Assembly: GCA_013398955.1 (NCBI GenBank)
Contig: VWPU01009501.1
Location: 605,844 to 669,843, forward strand
Reading direction: 5' to 3'
Source: Callaeas wilsoni
Lineage: Eukaryota > Chordata > Aves > Passeriformes > Callaeidae
Length of the DNA: 64,000 nucleotides
Positions 13,901 to 25,660 of this stretch are shown one piece after another; position 1 is the first letter of the stretch; each line of letters opens with the position of its first letter. The notes below the pieces were generated by a model. The model was given only the letters and a program-made list of their open reading frames with translations. It did not search any database and was not told the DNA's origin. A program made the translations under genes and the position numbers.

Positions 13901-16822
13901 CCTATAAATTCACTTTCAGCTCAAGAATATTTTCTTCTTCTGAAACTCTGGGTAAAAGTCACCAAACTGAGCTTCACCAAAGAGGGTCTCACTCCTGGAC
14001 AGTTGAACCCTGGGTTGTCAGCTGCAAAATGGAGCAGCCAGGCTTTGGACAGTGCCCATGTTTGTTCCAGTCCTGATGTGAGTTTACTGAGCTTCAGGGA
14101 ACTTATACTGCTGAAAGTTATTAACACAAATACTGCATATTTGCCTACGCCCTCTGTTATAGAGATAAGATTTTTGGAGGTTACTGAGTGGGTACTTTTT
14201 TATATCTACCGTGCTTCTGCTGTAGAGAAAACTAAAAATTTACCCACTGTGTTAAACTATAATATGATCTATGTCTACCTGCAGAAATGAAAATGTTGTA
14301 TGAATCCCATGAAAACTGTTAGCCTGTTAGAAGCAGGTGTCCTCAATTCTAATCTGTAATAGTGAACAAGGTAGACAGAAAGTTCACATGCAGTACAGAG
14401 CTTACATCTCTATTAGATGTATTGATTCCGTGTATAAACAATGGGTTACACCATGCACTTGTTTTTCATTTCTGCAGTGCAGCAGAAGTTAATTTGAATT
14501 TAGCAGAAAAACAGGAAACAAAAGTATGCTGGTTCAGTGAATCACTTGAAGGATATAAATATATTCTTTAAAAAGTACATATGGTTTTCAGATGACAGAA
14601 ATGTCCAGGAAAAAGACTTACTGGTGTAAGTGAGACAGCACCAGCTGCATCAGAGCCCTGTAGCTAGAAAGTAACATTTGGATCAGCATAATTTATAAAG
14701 AAAAAAATGACTTGAACATTAGACAGATTTTCTGGTTCTGTAAACAGGGATATAGAGCAATACTGAAATCAGAAATGTATGTGCTTTAGTTTGTCCTGGA
14801 ATACAATATCATGCATAGGAATGGATTCTGAAATTAGGATTACTATAATTACAGAATGTTTGTCTCACATAATGTACACTGTGCTTTGTATCTCTTCTTC
14901 CGTTGCTACTAAACTCAACTGGAATTTTTGGAGAATGTCTTTCTGAAGGTGAGGCATTGACTGCCATTGAGGGTTTATTTCTTATGGCTCACTTCTACAG
15001 AAATAATTTGCCCAAACAGAATCAAAGTATAGTTTGGGATTCAAATATTTTGTCTTCTTAAACTGGAACAGAACAGAAATATTAAAGTGTAATAATTTGA
15101 GAGAATTCTACAGAGGTGGGACAGCTCTGCAGAGCTCTATAGCCCCACTGTGCAGGGGCACCCATGCCAACAGCACACAGGCGAGAGCAGCCAAGCACAA
15201 ATCAAGCACTCATGAGCAATGACTGGGTATTATCTTGCATGAGAAGATGCAGTATTTGAGAGAAAAAGAAAAAGATTTGGGAGCTCAGAAGGATCTATGC
15301 CCCCAGTGCCTGAGAGACCCAATCCAACTGTTGGGCACGTGAAGACGAAACAGCCGAGACGCGGAGGTTACCTGCGTGCATTCCTGCAGCACATGGCACC
15401 CTTGGAAGGCTGCTTTCTGTTAGACTCGGCACTGCAGGAAGACCAGTAGGAAAATAAAAGAGGTTTTCAGGACAGGTACAAAGTTTGTTTGAAGATTGGA
15501 TAATTTGCTTAGCAATCCCATTCTGTTTTACTAAAGGAGCAACAAGATGCAGTTGCTGGAAGTCAAAGTCAAGCAAACCCAGGTTAGAAACATGATTATC
15601 AATTGACATAACTTCTCCAGAGACACAGTCATTCATCTGATGCATGAAAGCTTGAAATAGCATTTAGATTCACTCCACCTACCACCTCAGTAACTCAAGT
15701 GCCTATTTCAGGAGTTTTATAGTAAGTACAAAAGAATAACTGTCTTCAAGGGACTATTGAAATTTTAGAAAGCCTGAATCACTGAAGGTTTTTCTTAATT
15801 TATCATGAATTCCTAAATTGGGAAAACCTCAGATTTTTAAAATTCAGTGAGATAAATCAGGGTTTCACTCTCACAAGTTAACTTGCACAACTAGCTGAAT
15901 ACAGTAAAGAAAAAAATAAAGCTGGAAATCAGGAAGCAAATGAGTATGAAGAAAAATCAGACAAAAAAAGAGAAGAAATATATTTTTTGAAAGCTCGCAG
16001 ATATCACCACCCTATAAAAACCTGTCTCAGGGAAAATGATACTGATTACTCTTGGGTATCAGTGGACTCTGGAATGGAAAGCTATTCAAGGGGTGCAATA
16101 CATGGATACAGTTCAACGGCTACAATATATAGGCAAATAGGTAACCTGAAATGCATTACTTAATAAAAACCTGTAGAAACTATTACTTTTCTGCAGATAT
16201 GTGAAAAACAATTTTTGCTATCTTTGCACTAAAGATGACCTATAAGATGCCAATTGTTTTCAATGTGTGTGAGTAATAATGGAGTAAGGACTGCTCATTT
16301 TAAATGAGGTTGTCAAAATAAGTTCCTGAGCAAGTTAAAAGATCAGATCATTGAGAGAATCCAGGATCTGTGGCATCAAATACAGCCTGGACACCAAGAC
16401 ATATCAGAGAATACGGAATGCAAGCAATGAAAATGTAGACTTGCAAAATTGATGCTGAGTTCCTACACAGTAACAAAGTTGATATCTATTAAGGTAGAAG
16501 CAAAATGGAAGTAGGATCTACTTAGAACGCATTCACAGTTATTCTGCACATCAGTCTCTTTAGCACAAATTTAAAAACTGAAACCTAACAATTTCTCCAG
16601 CACTGATATTCTGTCACTGAAGAGGTAGTCTGTCAAAAGCAAAATGAAGCTCTGTTCTCACCACCTGTAGGAAGGAAAGGGAATTAAGTAGAGAACCAAA
16701 TCAAATGGACATGAAAATCAATTAAGATATCAGAAGTCTAAAAGAAGTATCGAAAATACACGTACTGCACTGCATAGGCAAAGGAAAAATATAGACAGAA
16801 GGGAGATCCCAATTTTACAGTG
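10975..16822. other. AT-rich non-coding stretch
   Basis: No gene or dispersed repeat was recognised. The longest frame (15295-15663, minus, 122 codons) shows no known domain and sits in a patch of more balanced base composition. The only repeat I can support is the CA-rich microsatellite near 13062, listed separately. Confidence 0.65.
13062..13100. repeat. CA-rich microsatellite
   Basis: An interrupted (CA)n tract, broken by GT, TA and GA dinucleotides. It is also the source of the short low-complexity open frames on both strands here. It may be length-polymorphic, but the interruptions suggest it is old and fairly stable. Confidence 0.85.
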
Positions 16823-16828
16823 CTGGAA

Positions 16829-17384
16829 TATATTAATACACCGGCACGCTGACCAGGCTGGGGGGGCCGCAGCTTGGTCTGGAATGTCCAACACAAAGGT
16901 AGAACACCCCGTGGCACCTCGGTGCCTCGCTTGCCAGCCTCCCAGCCCGTGCGGTGGAGGGCACGAAACCTAGCATGACTGGGGCTTGTAGACAGCCCAG
17001 GCGTGGCCAGAAACAAATGAGCAGAGGAGGCCCTTCGACCGATGTTCCAAGGGTTTATTGGAGAAGCTCCCTCGAAGGGGACCGGATGCGAAGAGGAGAA
17101 GACAAGAGACTGAGGGGCTTTTTAAAGGGATACAGGGAAGCGGGCAGGGATGGCGTAGGTCCCTACCTATTGGCACAGGCGAGAGGTGGGACAGGTCAGG
17201 ATACCTTTCATTAGGGGATACAAAGGGTGTCTGTCAACTGTAGACCGAACCGCCCCTCAGGAGTCCTAGGAATGCAAAGGCAGAAGGCATCTTCACAGAA
17301 AGAGGTTTTTACTCTTTGGTACCAGCCCACCAAACCTCTTTTTCTGGGCTCTGTGGCCCCCTGGTTGGTTCATTCACCACAATA
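16829..17384 (-). mobile_element. Solo LTR, type F, copy 1, with 6-bp target duplication
   Basis: This 556-bp element is closely related over its whole length to the copy at 24762-25332. Both contain the 20-mer ctccctcgaaggggaccgga (here at 17067-17086). It is flanked by CTGGAA at 16823-16828 and 17385-17390. On the minus strand it carries a TATA-like TTTAAAAAG near 17119-17127 and AATAAA at 17054-17059, in the right order for an LTR promoter and polyadenylation signal. The 6-bp duplication suggests an ERVK-like (class II) family. The minus-strand 5' end reads TATTGTGG where copy 2 reads TGTTGTGG, and the 3' end is TAATATA rather than the usual CA. Open frames inside it are shadows. Confidence 0.82.
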
Positions 17385-17752
17385 CTGGAAGATGAAATAA
17401 TTCTTCTGAGAGAGATAAAGCATGCTGTAAACCCCTGGTCATTTCACTTATGTAAGTCCTTGAAAATAAGCAGCTTTCAAAAGGTATTGGTCTAGCTGTG
17501 GAGGTGACAAGAATGGTGGATAGCAATGCTGAGTCACAGACTTGTGTATTTCACCATTTCATCTCTAGTTTTAAAGACAGACTCACCTTACCTGAAAAGT
17601 TATTATGAGGTTTTGCACTACTAAGCATATAAATATTTGCACAACTCTGAAGAGGATAACATGTACATAAATTCAAATACAAAATGGATAAAACTAACTG
17701 GTGTATAATTGATATTTCTATCAGTGTAATTACCTTAGTAGAATTTGCTGTG

Positions 17753-18817
17753 TGTGATGGGTTGAACCTGACGGGATGCCAGATGCCCACAAAAGCCACT
17801 CTATCACTCCTCATCTTGACAGAAGACAAAGATAAAAAAAGACTTTTGGGTTAAGACAAGGACAGGGAGAGTTCATTCAGTAGTTGCCATCCTCAGCAGA
17901 ACAGACTTGACTTGGGGGGAAAAAAAAGGGTAGGATAATGAAGAAAAACCCCAAATCTTAAAAACGTGTTATCTCACTCCCTCCCTTGTTCCTGGGCCTA
18001 ATTTTACTCCTGATTTTTTTCTACTACCTTCTCCTCCCCCGTGGTGCAGGGGGATAGGGAGTGGGGGGCTACAGACAGTTCATCACATGTTGTTTCTGCA
18101 GCTCCTTTCCCCTCCGGGGGAGGACTCTTTACACTGCTCCAGCGTGGGGTCCCTCTCACGGGAGACAGTCCTCCACAAACTTCTCCAGTGTGAGTCCTTC
18201 CCACAGGTTGCTGTTCTGCTGCTACTCCAGTGTGGGTCCCTTCCACAGGGTGCAGTCCTTCAGGAAAAGACTGCTGCAGTGTTGGTCCCTCATAGGATCA
18301 CAAGTCCTGCCAGCAAACCTGTTCCAGTGTGGGCTCCTCTTTTTAAAGTTCCACAGACCTTGCCAGAAGCCTGCTGCAGATTGAGCTTCTGCTAGGGTGA
18401 CATCCTCCTCTGGGCATCCATCTGCTCCACTGTGGACTTCTATGGGCTACATGGACTGGGGGACAGCCTGCCTCACCACTGTCCTCACCAGAGCGTACGG
18501 GGAATCTCTGCTCCGGTACCTGGAGCACCTCTTCCCTGTACTTTTTCAGTGACCTTGGTGTCTGCAGAGCTTTCTCTCACGTAGTCTCACTCCTCACTGG
18601 CTGCAGTTGCATGCACAGGTGGGTTTTTTCACCTTTTTGAGTACATTACTCCAGAGACACTATCACCGTTGATGACGGACCTAGCCTTGGCCAGTGGCAC
18701 ATCCGTCTTGGAATTGGCTGGCGTTGGATCTATTGGATATGGGGAAAGCTTCCAGCAGCTTCTCTCAGAAGACAACCCTGTAATCACCAGCTACCAAAAC
18801 CTTGCCACACAAACACA
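17753..18817 (-). mobile_element. Solo LTR, type D, GC-rich, with internal tandem array
   Basis: This GC-rich block of roughly 1.06 kb contrasts sharply with its AT-rich flanks. I recognise it as a widespread bird LTR, usually written in the opposite orientation. Its plus-strand start TGTGATGGG and its right-hand segment (ctaccaaaaccttgcc, 18801 region) are characteristic from memory. Between 18137 and about 18450 it has seven related units about 48 bp apart. The exact right edge is uncertain (18815-18822) and no target duplication was found. I did not see the AATAAA that I recall in related copies near 17920, so that part may be deleted. The open frames in it are unlikely to be translated. 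Confidence 0.75.
18137..18450. repeat. Seven-unit, ~48-bp periodic array inside LTR D
   Basis: Units centred on ctccagtgtgggtccct-like sequence begin at about 18137, 18183, 18225, 18274, 18322, 18374 and 18425. The spacings are 46, 42, 49, 48, 52 and 51 bp. Each unit is followed by a variable ccacagg-like piece. The units are diverged from each other, so the array is an old internal amplification and part of the LTR family, not a recent satellite. Confidence 0.75.
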
Positions 18818-21800
18818 GTACAGTAAATAAGAACCCGATACTACATACCCTCAAAAGTTACACTGTGCAGCTTTAGCTGATACCACATTTCAGAGTGTAT
18901 TACATTGTATGTACACTACTGCAAAGAGCTCAGTGGCAGCCTGAACTGCCCACGTGACTGACTTTTCTCCCCATTTGTTCTCACAGCAGTTTTAGGGGCT
19001 GTTACAGCGTCAGATTCTTCTTCTTATACCAAGTAAGAAATAATTAGACTTGCAAAGCCATAAAGACAAATTTTGACTTGTCATGGCAAACCTACACAAT
19101 CTCAGGCAGAGTTCTTACAATGTGTTCACTTGTGATGCACATCTGCAGATTCAGGGAGCTGCCTCTACAGTCACAGGAGAATGTTTGATTGTATGGTACA
19201 GCTCCTTTACTGCTACCTATACTGACCTGGCAAACACTTGGGATGCAGCTCTGAATTTGGGGAAACTTCATTGTCTTGATCTGTGATTGCCTTAGTTTCT
19301 CACACTGCCAGTATGATGCAGGGTACTGGTAATCACAATGCACTTCCCTAATGCACTGTAGGACTCACAATGAAATTTTGTGTCAATTTATACTGAATGC
19401 AAAAATACTGACCTTTTGGAAAATCCATTCTAAAAAGTTCTCCTGGTTTTATGATTTAGCGGATAATATACATGAGAGTCTAACTCCTAGAAACTGTTCC
19501 TTGTGATTTCTTCTTTTTCCTGGTGTTGCTTGTTTAAGATTTGTACTTAATGTTAGTTTGCTCAGATCGCTGCAAATCTGCCACTGGTATTGTGTATCAG
19601 TCACTTAAATGCCTCCAATTTCTCCATAGATGGTAGGTTTTCATTTGCCAGCAAAATTTCAAACAGGATTTTTTCTAAATTGCAGCTTCAGAAAGATGCT
19701 GTGTCATGCAAAAAACGTTGAACGCTATATTGATAAGAATAAAATTTAGTTTTAGAGGAGAGCAAAGAAAAATTTACACTGTCTACATATTGCGGTGTTA
19801 ATATGTGTATTCTCTCTGAGCACATTTTCATTAACACATGAAAAAATACAACAAATATACACATTATCGTAAATGTTAATTACTTCTGGCATAGTAGTAC
19901 CAAGGTGCCACACGTGAAGTGTCCTAAGTGCTTATTAAACAAAAGCTAGGTTTTCACAGACCTACCTTTTGAAATAATTTGCTAGACAAGCACACTTGTA
20001 ACCGTGGAAGAGAGTGTCCCTACATCTTAAAACCCTACAAATGATTCAAGGTTAAAGACCCTTTCTGGGTGAGCTTGAACTCATACATGGGGTCAGAGGC
20101 AGAAATTCTCACCTGCAAGAAGGTTAGGTGAAATTTCTTTTAAACTACCTGTAACTAACTGAGCCTATGAATGCTCCTCAGTGTTATATATCAGCTAATG
20201 TACTATTTTTTTTCTCATCTTCTGTGCATGAGTTAAGATGGTGGAGTGGGAAAACTTTTTTATCCCGGGAAGCTTGAGGATCTCCCCATGCTCCCTGTAG
20301 ACTCCTCCAGCAAGGCTCATCCCAAGACATGCCTTGGCAGCTGGGACTGTCCCTTCAAAACAGACAGAAAGCCCTAATTCATCTAAATTTAGAAACTAAC
20401 CAAGTGCCATCTCGTATGGTATTGATTTCCATGTAGTCAATGGGCACTCTGTCTTTGAGATGTGGCTCAGAAACTCAGGTGGAGAGAGGAGTGAGGAGCT
20501 CTGTAGGGAGAGAGGAAGCACATACATGCCCCTGCCCTCCCTGAGCTCTGTCATTCACCTGCACCAAATGTCTTCTCCTGCTTCCCCCAGCAGCTGAGGA
20601 GTTCAGCAAGGATCAAAATGAAATGTGTGTGCGGGTTATTCCTTATATATATCAAAAAAGAATTTTTCACCCTCTTAAAAATTACTGTATCCATCCTCAC
20701 AGTGAAAGAATTGCTTTGAGAATTAAAAATCCAGTTAGCTAAGGACAGAGAAATGATACCAATCATAGATGTGGCCGGATGAGAAGCAATGGCAGTACAA
20801 GGTGATGTTCAGCAGCCTGGTAAAGAAATCCTCCAGTTAGCTTGTGCTTGTAGTTAAATAATTTGGAGTAGTTATAATCTTAAGGATGGTTAAATAATTA
20901 GCAAGCCTGTAAAATCAGAATGTTAAATATGATATTATTTTATGAAATGCTGTACCATATGGCTCTGAGTATGTGGAATCAGATTTGCAGTGCATATACA
21001 CATACAGAACACAGACATGAGCGTAATACTCAACATGCATATGGAGTGCTTCCCAGTCAGATGTCTCCACTAGACTTCATTAATTTAAGAAGATCTTGCT
21101 GAAATTATACCATGTTCATCAGGTTAGAAAGAGAAAAATAAACATTCATGATTGCTTGATTATTTGAGTGTAGGGTGTCAGTTTGCTGATACAGACTTTC
21201 AGTCATAACAATTAATCTTCCAGGAAAAATTTCCTTTTACTTATTTAAGAAGTTTATAATTTGGGTTTGAAAAATAAGTAACTTCATGCTTCAGGTATAA
21301 CAATATATTGAGATTTCTTATCCTCTCCTCACATAGGGAAATGAGTTATTATCAGACCTGGTGCACCCAATATACACTCAAAGTCTACTTCTGCCAAGTT
21401 GTAAGGAGAACTTCTCTGCTATCATTAGGTTTTGACTTTAAAACTTAGAATTGATTCATTCCTGCTGAAGATGACTGACAATGTTAGAATGGATGGCAAA
21501 TGTCTCACAAGAAATAATTTTTATGCAAACCTCATCATTAGTTTACCTAGTTACCACATTTTTGATATGACACCACAGGAAACTGATATGAAAAGTAAAG
21601 CCATAGCCTTTGTCTGTGTACTGACAGCAATTTACCTAACCAAAATTATTAATAGCATTTTAGCATCTGGAATAAGAAACTTTAAAGCCAGACTAGATGT
21701 ATTTTCCATTCTTAGTGATTATCATAAAATATTTTTATACAGAAAAGAAAAACAGCCATTTGTACAACAAAAAAGTAAATCCACACTTCTTCAAGTACAT

Positions 21801-24755
21801 TTTCCCTTTGCCACTGATTTTGTCTGAATCATTTCCTTAAAAATTTCAAATATAATTTTCCTTTCAAGTTGTCAAAAATAATATGCATAAGAATAAACTG
21901 GTGTCAGCAATGCACAATCAACCTAGTAGCTGATAACTGTGGCATCACATAATTGTATCACTTGCTGTGAATAAAAGTTATTTAGGCAATGTCACCCTTC
22001 TTGATGCTGAAAGTGATGAAGAAAAATCCAAAACAAAGCTCTTCATTTGTTCCTGTGTTTATATGTATCTATATATGCGTGTGCAGTATGTATATAAATA
22101 TATATAACTTGTTGCATGGATGAGGAAGTGTAAGACATTCGCTCTGCTTCCAAATTTAAAGAACATTTTACGAAACAAAGGTCTGAGGAATAAAATAATT
22201 GTGGTATGTGTGAATACTCTGGTACAGGGCATTGGATCCAGCATCGCTGGCAGATTGGTGCAAGCAGAAACAAACAAGCAGTTGGTTATGCTGACAATCT
22301 TTCTCTAATGTGACTACTTTGTCTGCCTGTTTGCATTTGGCTGTGTGGTGCTCAGATCACAGCAGTGACAATCAGGACTATGTGTCCTCTGTAAGCACAA
22401 GAAAAAGTCTTAATTTCATGTTAACTTAATCGTGTATTTAACATACTGGTTTGCATAACATTTCTTAAAAAAAAAGTCTCTAAAGTTACTAGGTTGTTAC
22501 ATGAAAAGCCAGTTCCTGCCTTTTTTCAGCTTTCATGAAACTTGGCAAGTGACATGTCAAGGTGACTTTGTGGGATTTTCCCTCACCATAACTATGTGGT
22601 ATAAAACACCAATCAAGTTGCTAATATGTTGGATCTGTCATCACCAACTATAAACCCAGAATTCAAACCCACTGTCAGCAATAAGAAAGGTAACACAGCC
22701 ACTGTGTGACTGCAGAATTTGTAACCTCTGTGTGTTCTTGTATACCACAAGGAATCTGCTAGAAAGGTGTTATTGCTACTTTCTCTTTTTCCTTTTTTTT
22801 AGAATATCTTCAAGGATTATGTATTAAAATAGTAACTTATATGGACAATCTTGTTTGAGATAATTCCTATACTAAAAGAAGGGATAGCTATTCTACCAGT
22901 TCCATATACTGCGTATTTATTGGGGTAAGGTCTATTTAGTTGACAAATGTTTGTATAAATTTTCCTGAGCAAAACAAGTAATTCTGGCTTTTACAGAGTC
23001 TGATGCAACTTACTTTGAAGGGGAGCAGGCTATGATGGAAGACCTAATTCATCTCAGTCTCCATAATGCCACAGATCTGGAGACAAGCTTAGGAGCAGCA
23101 TCAAATATGAACCTAAAGAGACAAATTACATTAGTAAAGGCACCATGGGCTCAGTACCTGCAAAGCTTCTTCACTACTACAAAAAAAAGAAAGAGAACAA
23201 AAGTTAAGGAGCCAAGGAAGATTCTATTACACTGGATACACTAAATATTCAAAGCCTCATTTTATCTGTGAGAAAGCTGTAAGACAAGTTTTCAATTGTT
23301 CTACCTGATCCTTTCCTTAGATGTTTTTGGCAAGTTGTCTTTGGACTGCCGGCTCAGTGTTTTTAAACAACGCTTCTCATGGAGCCTTTTGGCCAGAACC
23401 ACTTTTGGTCATTTTCAAATAATTTTTGAAAATCCTTTGCTGGTTTTGGAGCTTAGAGCTTACTTTTCCTCTGTTCAGGGTAGATGGTGAAGTATTAACT
23501 TCCAAGGTTAATGTATCTACTGAACAAAGGTTTTCAACCTGAAATACCATCCTAGGGCATTCAAGTCATGCATTCCTTTCAGGACAGCAGAACATTCGCT
23601 CTACCTCCTCCCCTTTCTCTCCTCATACTAAGTGTTGGACTCTAGCTGTTTTCTTCAGATGACAATACAGTTCTGTCTATATTACTGAGAAATCTTGATC
23701 TGCTTTTGGATTGTATTTGTCAAGTCAGAAGGCCTTACAAAATCTTTGACTAGCCATTGTGAGCCGTGGGCATGGATCCAGAAATGTTCCAAGCTTTACT
23801 GGCTTTAGCACAAAGCTACAGGTGAAAAATGCAGTAAAATTCTGACGTGTTTTTCAGCCTTTTATGATGTCAATTGGCAAGTGCCCCAGTAAATAGTCAA
23901 AGCTATGCAAGACCATAAGATGGGCCAGATTTTCCAAGCTATTGAGACCACTTTGGGCTATTTATGCTGTATAAAGTGAATTTGCAGAACACTATGATGC
24001 ATAAATTTAAAATTCAAAACCATGATGTTATTTGAGTACTGTGAATTGTGAACAAGATATTGCATTAGATAAACCAGTGGCCTAATCAAGCCTGGGAGCT
24101 TTTTTGTCAGTTTTTGTTGATTCAAGAAATCTAGCATACAGAAAAATAACTCTCTCTTTGCCTTGGTAGATCTTGGAAATGTGTATTTATTATTCCCCTA
24201 AATCCATAGCTGGAAGAGAATTAATAGCTAGGATATGACTAAAGTGATCTGTACAGCATAGCAGGGAGGTGAGGTTTTAGGGATAAAAAATAAAAGCCGC
24301 CTGTTAGTGTTAGAAAAACATTGAAACCCTTTACTGATATCACAGAAGTCATTAAACTAGGCATTTTACAAGTATTTGTACTTTTTTTTCCTCATAATAA
24401 TGCCAAATAGCACAGGTTATATCACTGGCTTTGCTGAGAGTTCAACATCTTCTATGTTCCCACTAATGACTGTGGTAAAAAGTCACGCTTCAGGGTGTAA
24501 ATTAATCACCAACATTTAGAGACTGAGAGAGAATCAATAAAAAACTTGTAGTACTGCCTACCTTAACAAATTTCTTTCTAAATACACTTCAGCTGTTTTG
24601 GCTGGTTATTATGAAAGTTTTTATTTAAAACTTGCAGCTTCTGTTTACCCCAGACCTTGCCAGTGTCCTGAGTGCATTCTCCTCCCAGAGATGCAGCTGG
24701 AGGGTGGAGGTGTGGGTCCTGAGCCCAAGGCCAGCTCCCTTGCTGGCAGCAGAGG
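18818..24755. other. AT-rich non-coding stretch between LTR D and LTR F copy 2
   Basis: No gene is supported. The longest frame (21432-21827, plus, 131 codons) gives a lysine- and isoleucine-rich peptide with no recognised domain, as expected for AT-rich DNA. A short TA-rich tract lies near 22060-22110. No gag, pol, env or primer-binding-site remnant was seen, which argues against a provirus bounded by the two type F LTRs. The last 130 bases (from about 24625) are GC-richer and belong to a segment that resumes after the LTR insertion. Confidence 0.65.
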
Positions 24756-24761
24756 CTTGGA

Positions 24762-25332
24762 TATATTAGTACGCCGGCGCGCTGGCTGGGTCAGGAGAGC
24801 TGCAGCTTGTCCAGAGGTGCCCAACGCGAGAGGAGGACACTCTGTGGCACTTGTGTGCCTCGCTAGCCAGCTTCCTCGCCCGTGCGGTGGAAGGCACGGA
24901 GCGAAGCGCGCCCGGGGCTTATGGATTGCCCAAGCGTAGCCAGAGATCAATGAGCGAGGCGGCTTCTTCGGCCGGTATTCCAAGGGTTTGTTGTAGAAAC
25001 TCCCTCGAAGGGGACCGGAAACGAAGAGAGCGAGGTTGTAGCCCAAGTGGACTTTAAAGGGGTACAGAAAAGGAGGCGAGGATGACATAGCAGTGACCTA
25101 TAAGGAAGAAGGGAAGGGTGGGACAGGTCTGGTTACCTTTCCTTAGGAGATACAAGGGGTGTCTGTCCACTGTCAATCAGACAGACCGAGCCTACATCAG
25201 GTCACAGGAATTCAATGGGACAAGCCATCCTCACAGAGGGGGATTTAACCTTTGGAGCCAGCCCACCAAACCTCTTTATCTGGGCTATGTGGCCCCCTGA
25301 GTGTTCCTGTGGTTGCTTCAGTCACCACAACA
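24762..25332 (-). mobile_element. Solo LTR, type F, copy 2, with 6-bp target duplication
   Basis: This 571-bp element aligns along its length with 16829-17384, including the shared 20-mer at 25000-25019. It is flanked by CTTGGA at 24756-24761 and 25333-25338. On the minus strand it starts TGTTGTGG, has a TTTAAAG TATA-like motif near 25052-25060, and has a degenerate polyadenylation signal AACAAA (24987-24992) where copy 1 has AATAAA. Its own duplication, different from that of copy 1, shows it inserted independently. The 147-codon minus-strand frame (24645-25088) runs from the LTR into flanking DNA and is not a gene. Confidence 0.82.
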
Positions 25333-25338
25333 CTTGGA

Positions 25339-25660
25339 GTAGCTTCTTGCTCCTATTCTGATCCAGCCCCGCTGCCATGGTGCCGTCTGAGCCCTGCAGG
25401 CTGGCTGGGCGATCGCTGGGCTGGTCACTGTCTCCAGCCCCGGTCCAACCCTGACGTGCTGCTCAGCACCCCGGCCCCGGCAGGCTGAGGTCTGGGCCCC
25501 TGCCAGCCCTGCTGCCTCTCTGCACTCCCTCCTGGGTGACCTGGAGCAGCAGCCAGCCCTCGCAGCACCCTGGTGGTACTGGCTGCCTCCTCGGACCTGA
25601 AGAAGGTGACGGTGCTATAGAAAGCCTCCGTGTAAGCTAATGGAAGGCAGGAGCTCCGTT
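25339..25660. other. GC-rich segment interrupted by LTR F copy 2
   Basis: A GC-rich stretch with several CpGs continues a similar segment at about 24625-24755 on the other side of the LTR. I do not recognise it. On the minus strand a frame without ATG stays open for about 70 codons around 25450-25650, which is not unusual at this base composition. It could be an older repeat, a retrocopy or a decayed regulatory island. Confidence 0.45.

Noticed and set aside
15295..15663. 122-codon minus-strand frame that looks protein-like in composition
   Set aside because: No motif of any known family, including reverse transcriptase, could be identified, and no splice or retrocopy context was found. BLASTP would settle it.
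18004..18246. Minus-strand frame with repeated THTGE/THTGV, resembling C2H2 zinc-finger linkers
   Set aside because: It lacks the Cys-Cys-His-His spacing and lies in the periodic array of LTR D, which explains the repetition.
21432..21827. 131-codon AT-rich frame
   Set aside because: Lys/Ile/Phe-rich composition typical of translated AT-rich non-coding DNA; no domain.
24645..25088. 147-codon minus-strand frame
   Set aside because: It spans the edge of LTR F copy 2 and its flank, so it cannot be one ancestral gene.
16829..25332. A full endogenous provirus bounded by the two type F LTRs
   Set aside because: Each LTR has its own different target duplication, and no internal retroviral genes were seen.
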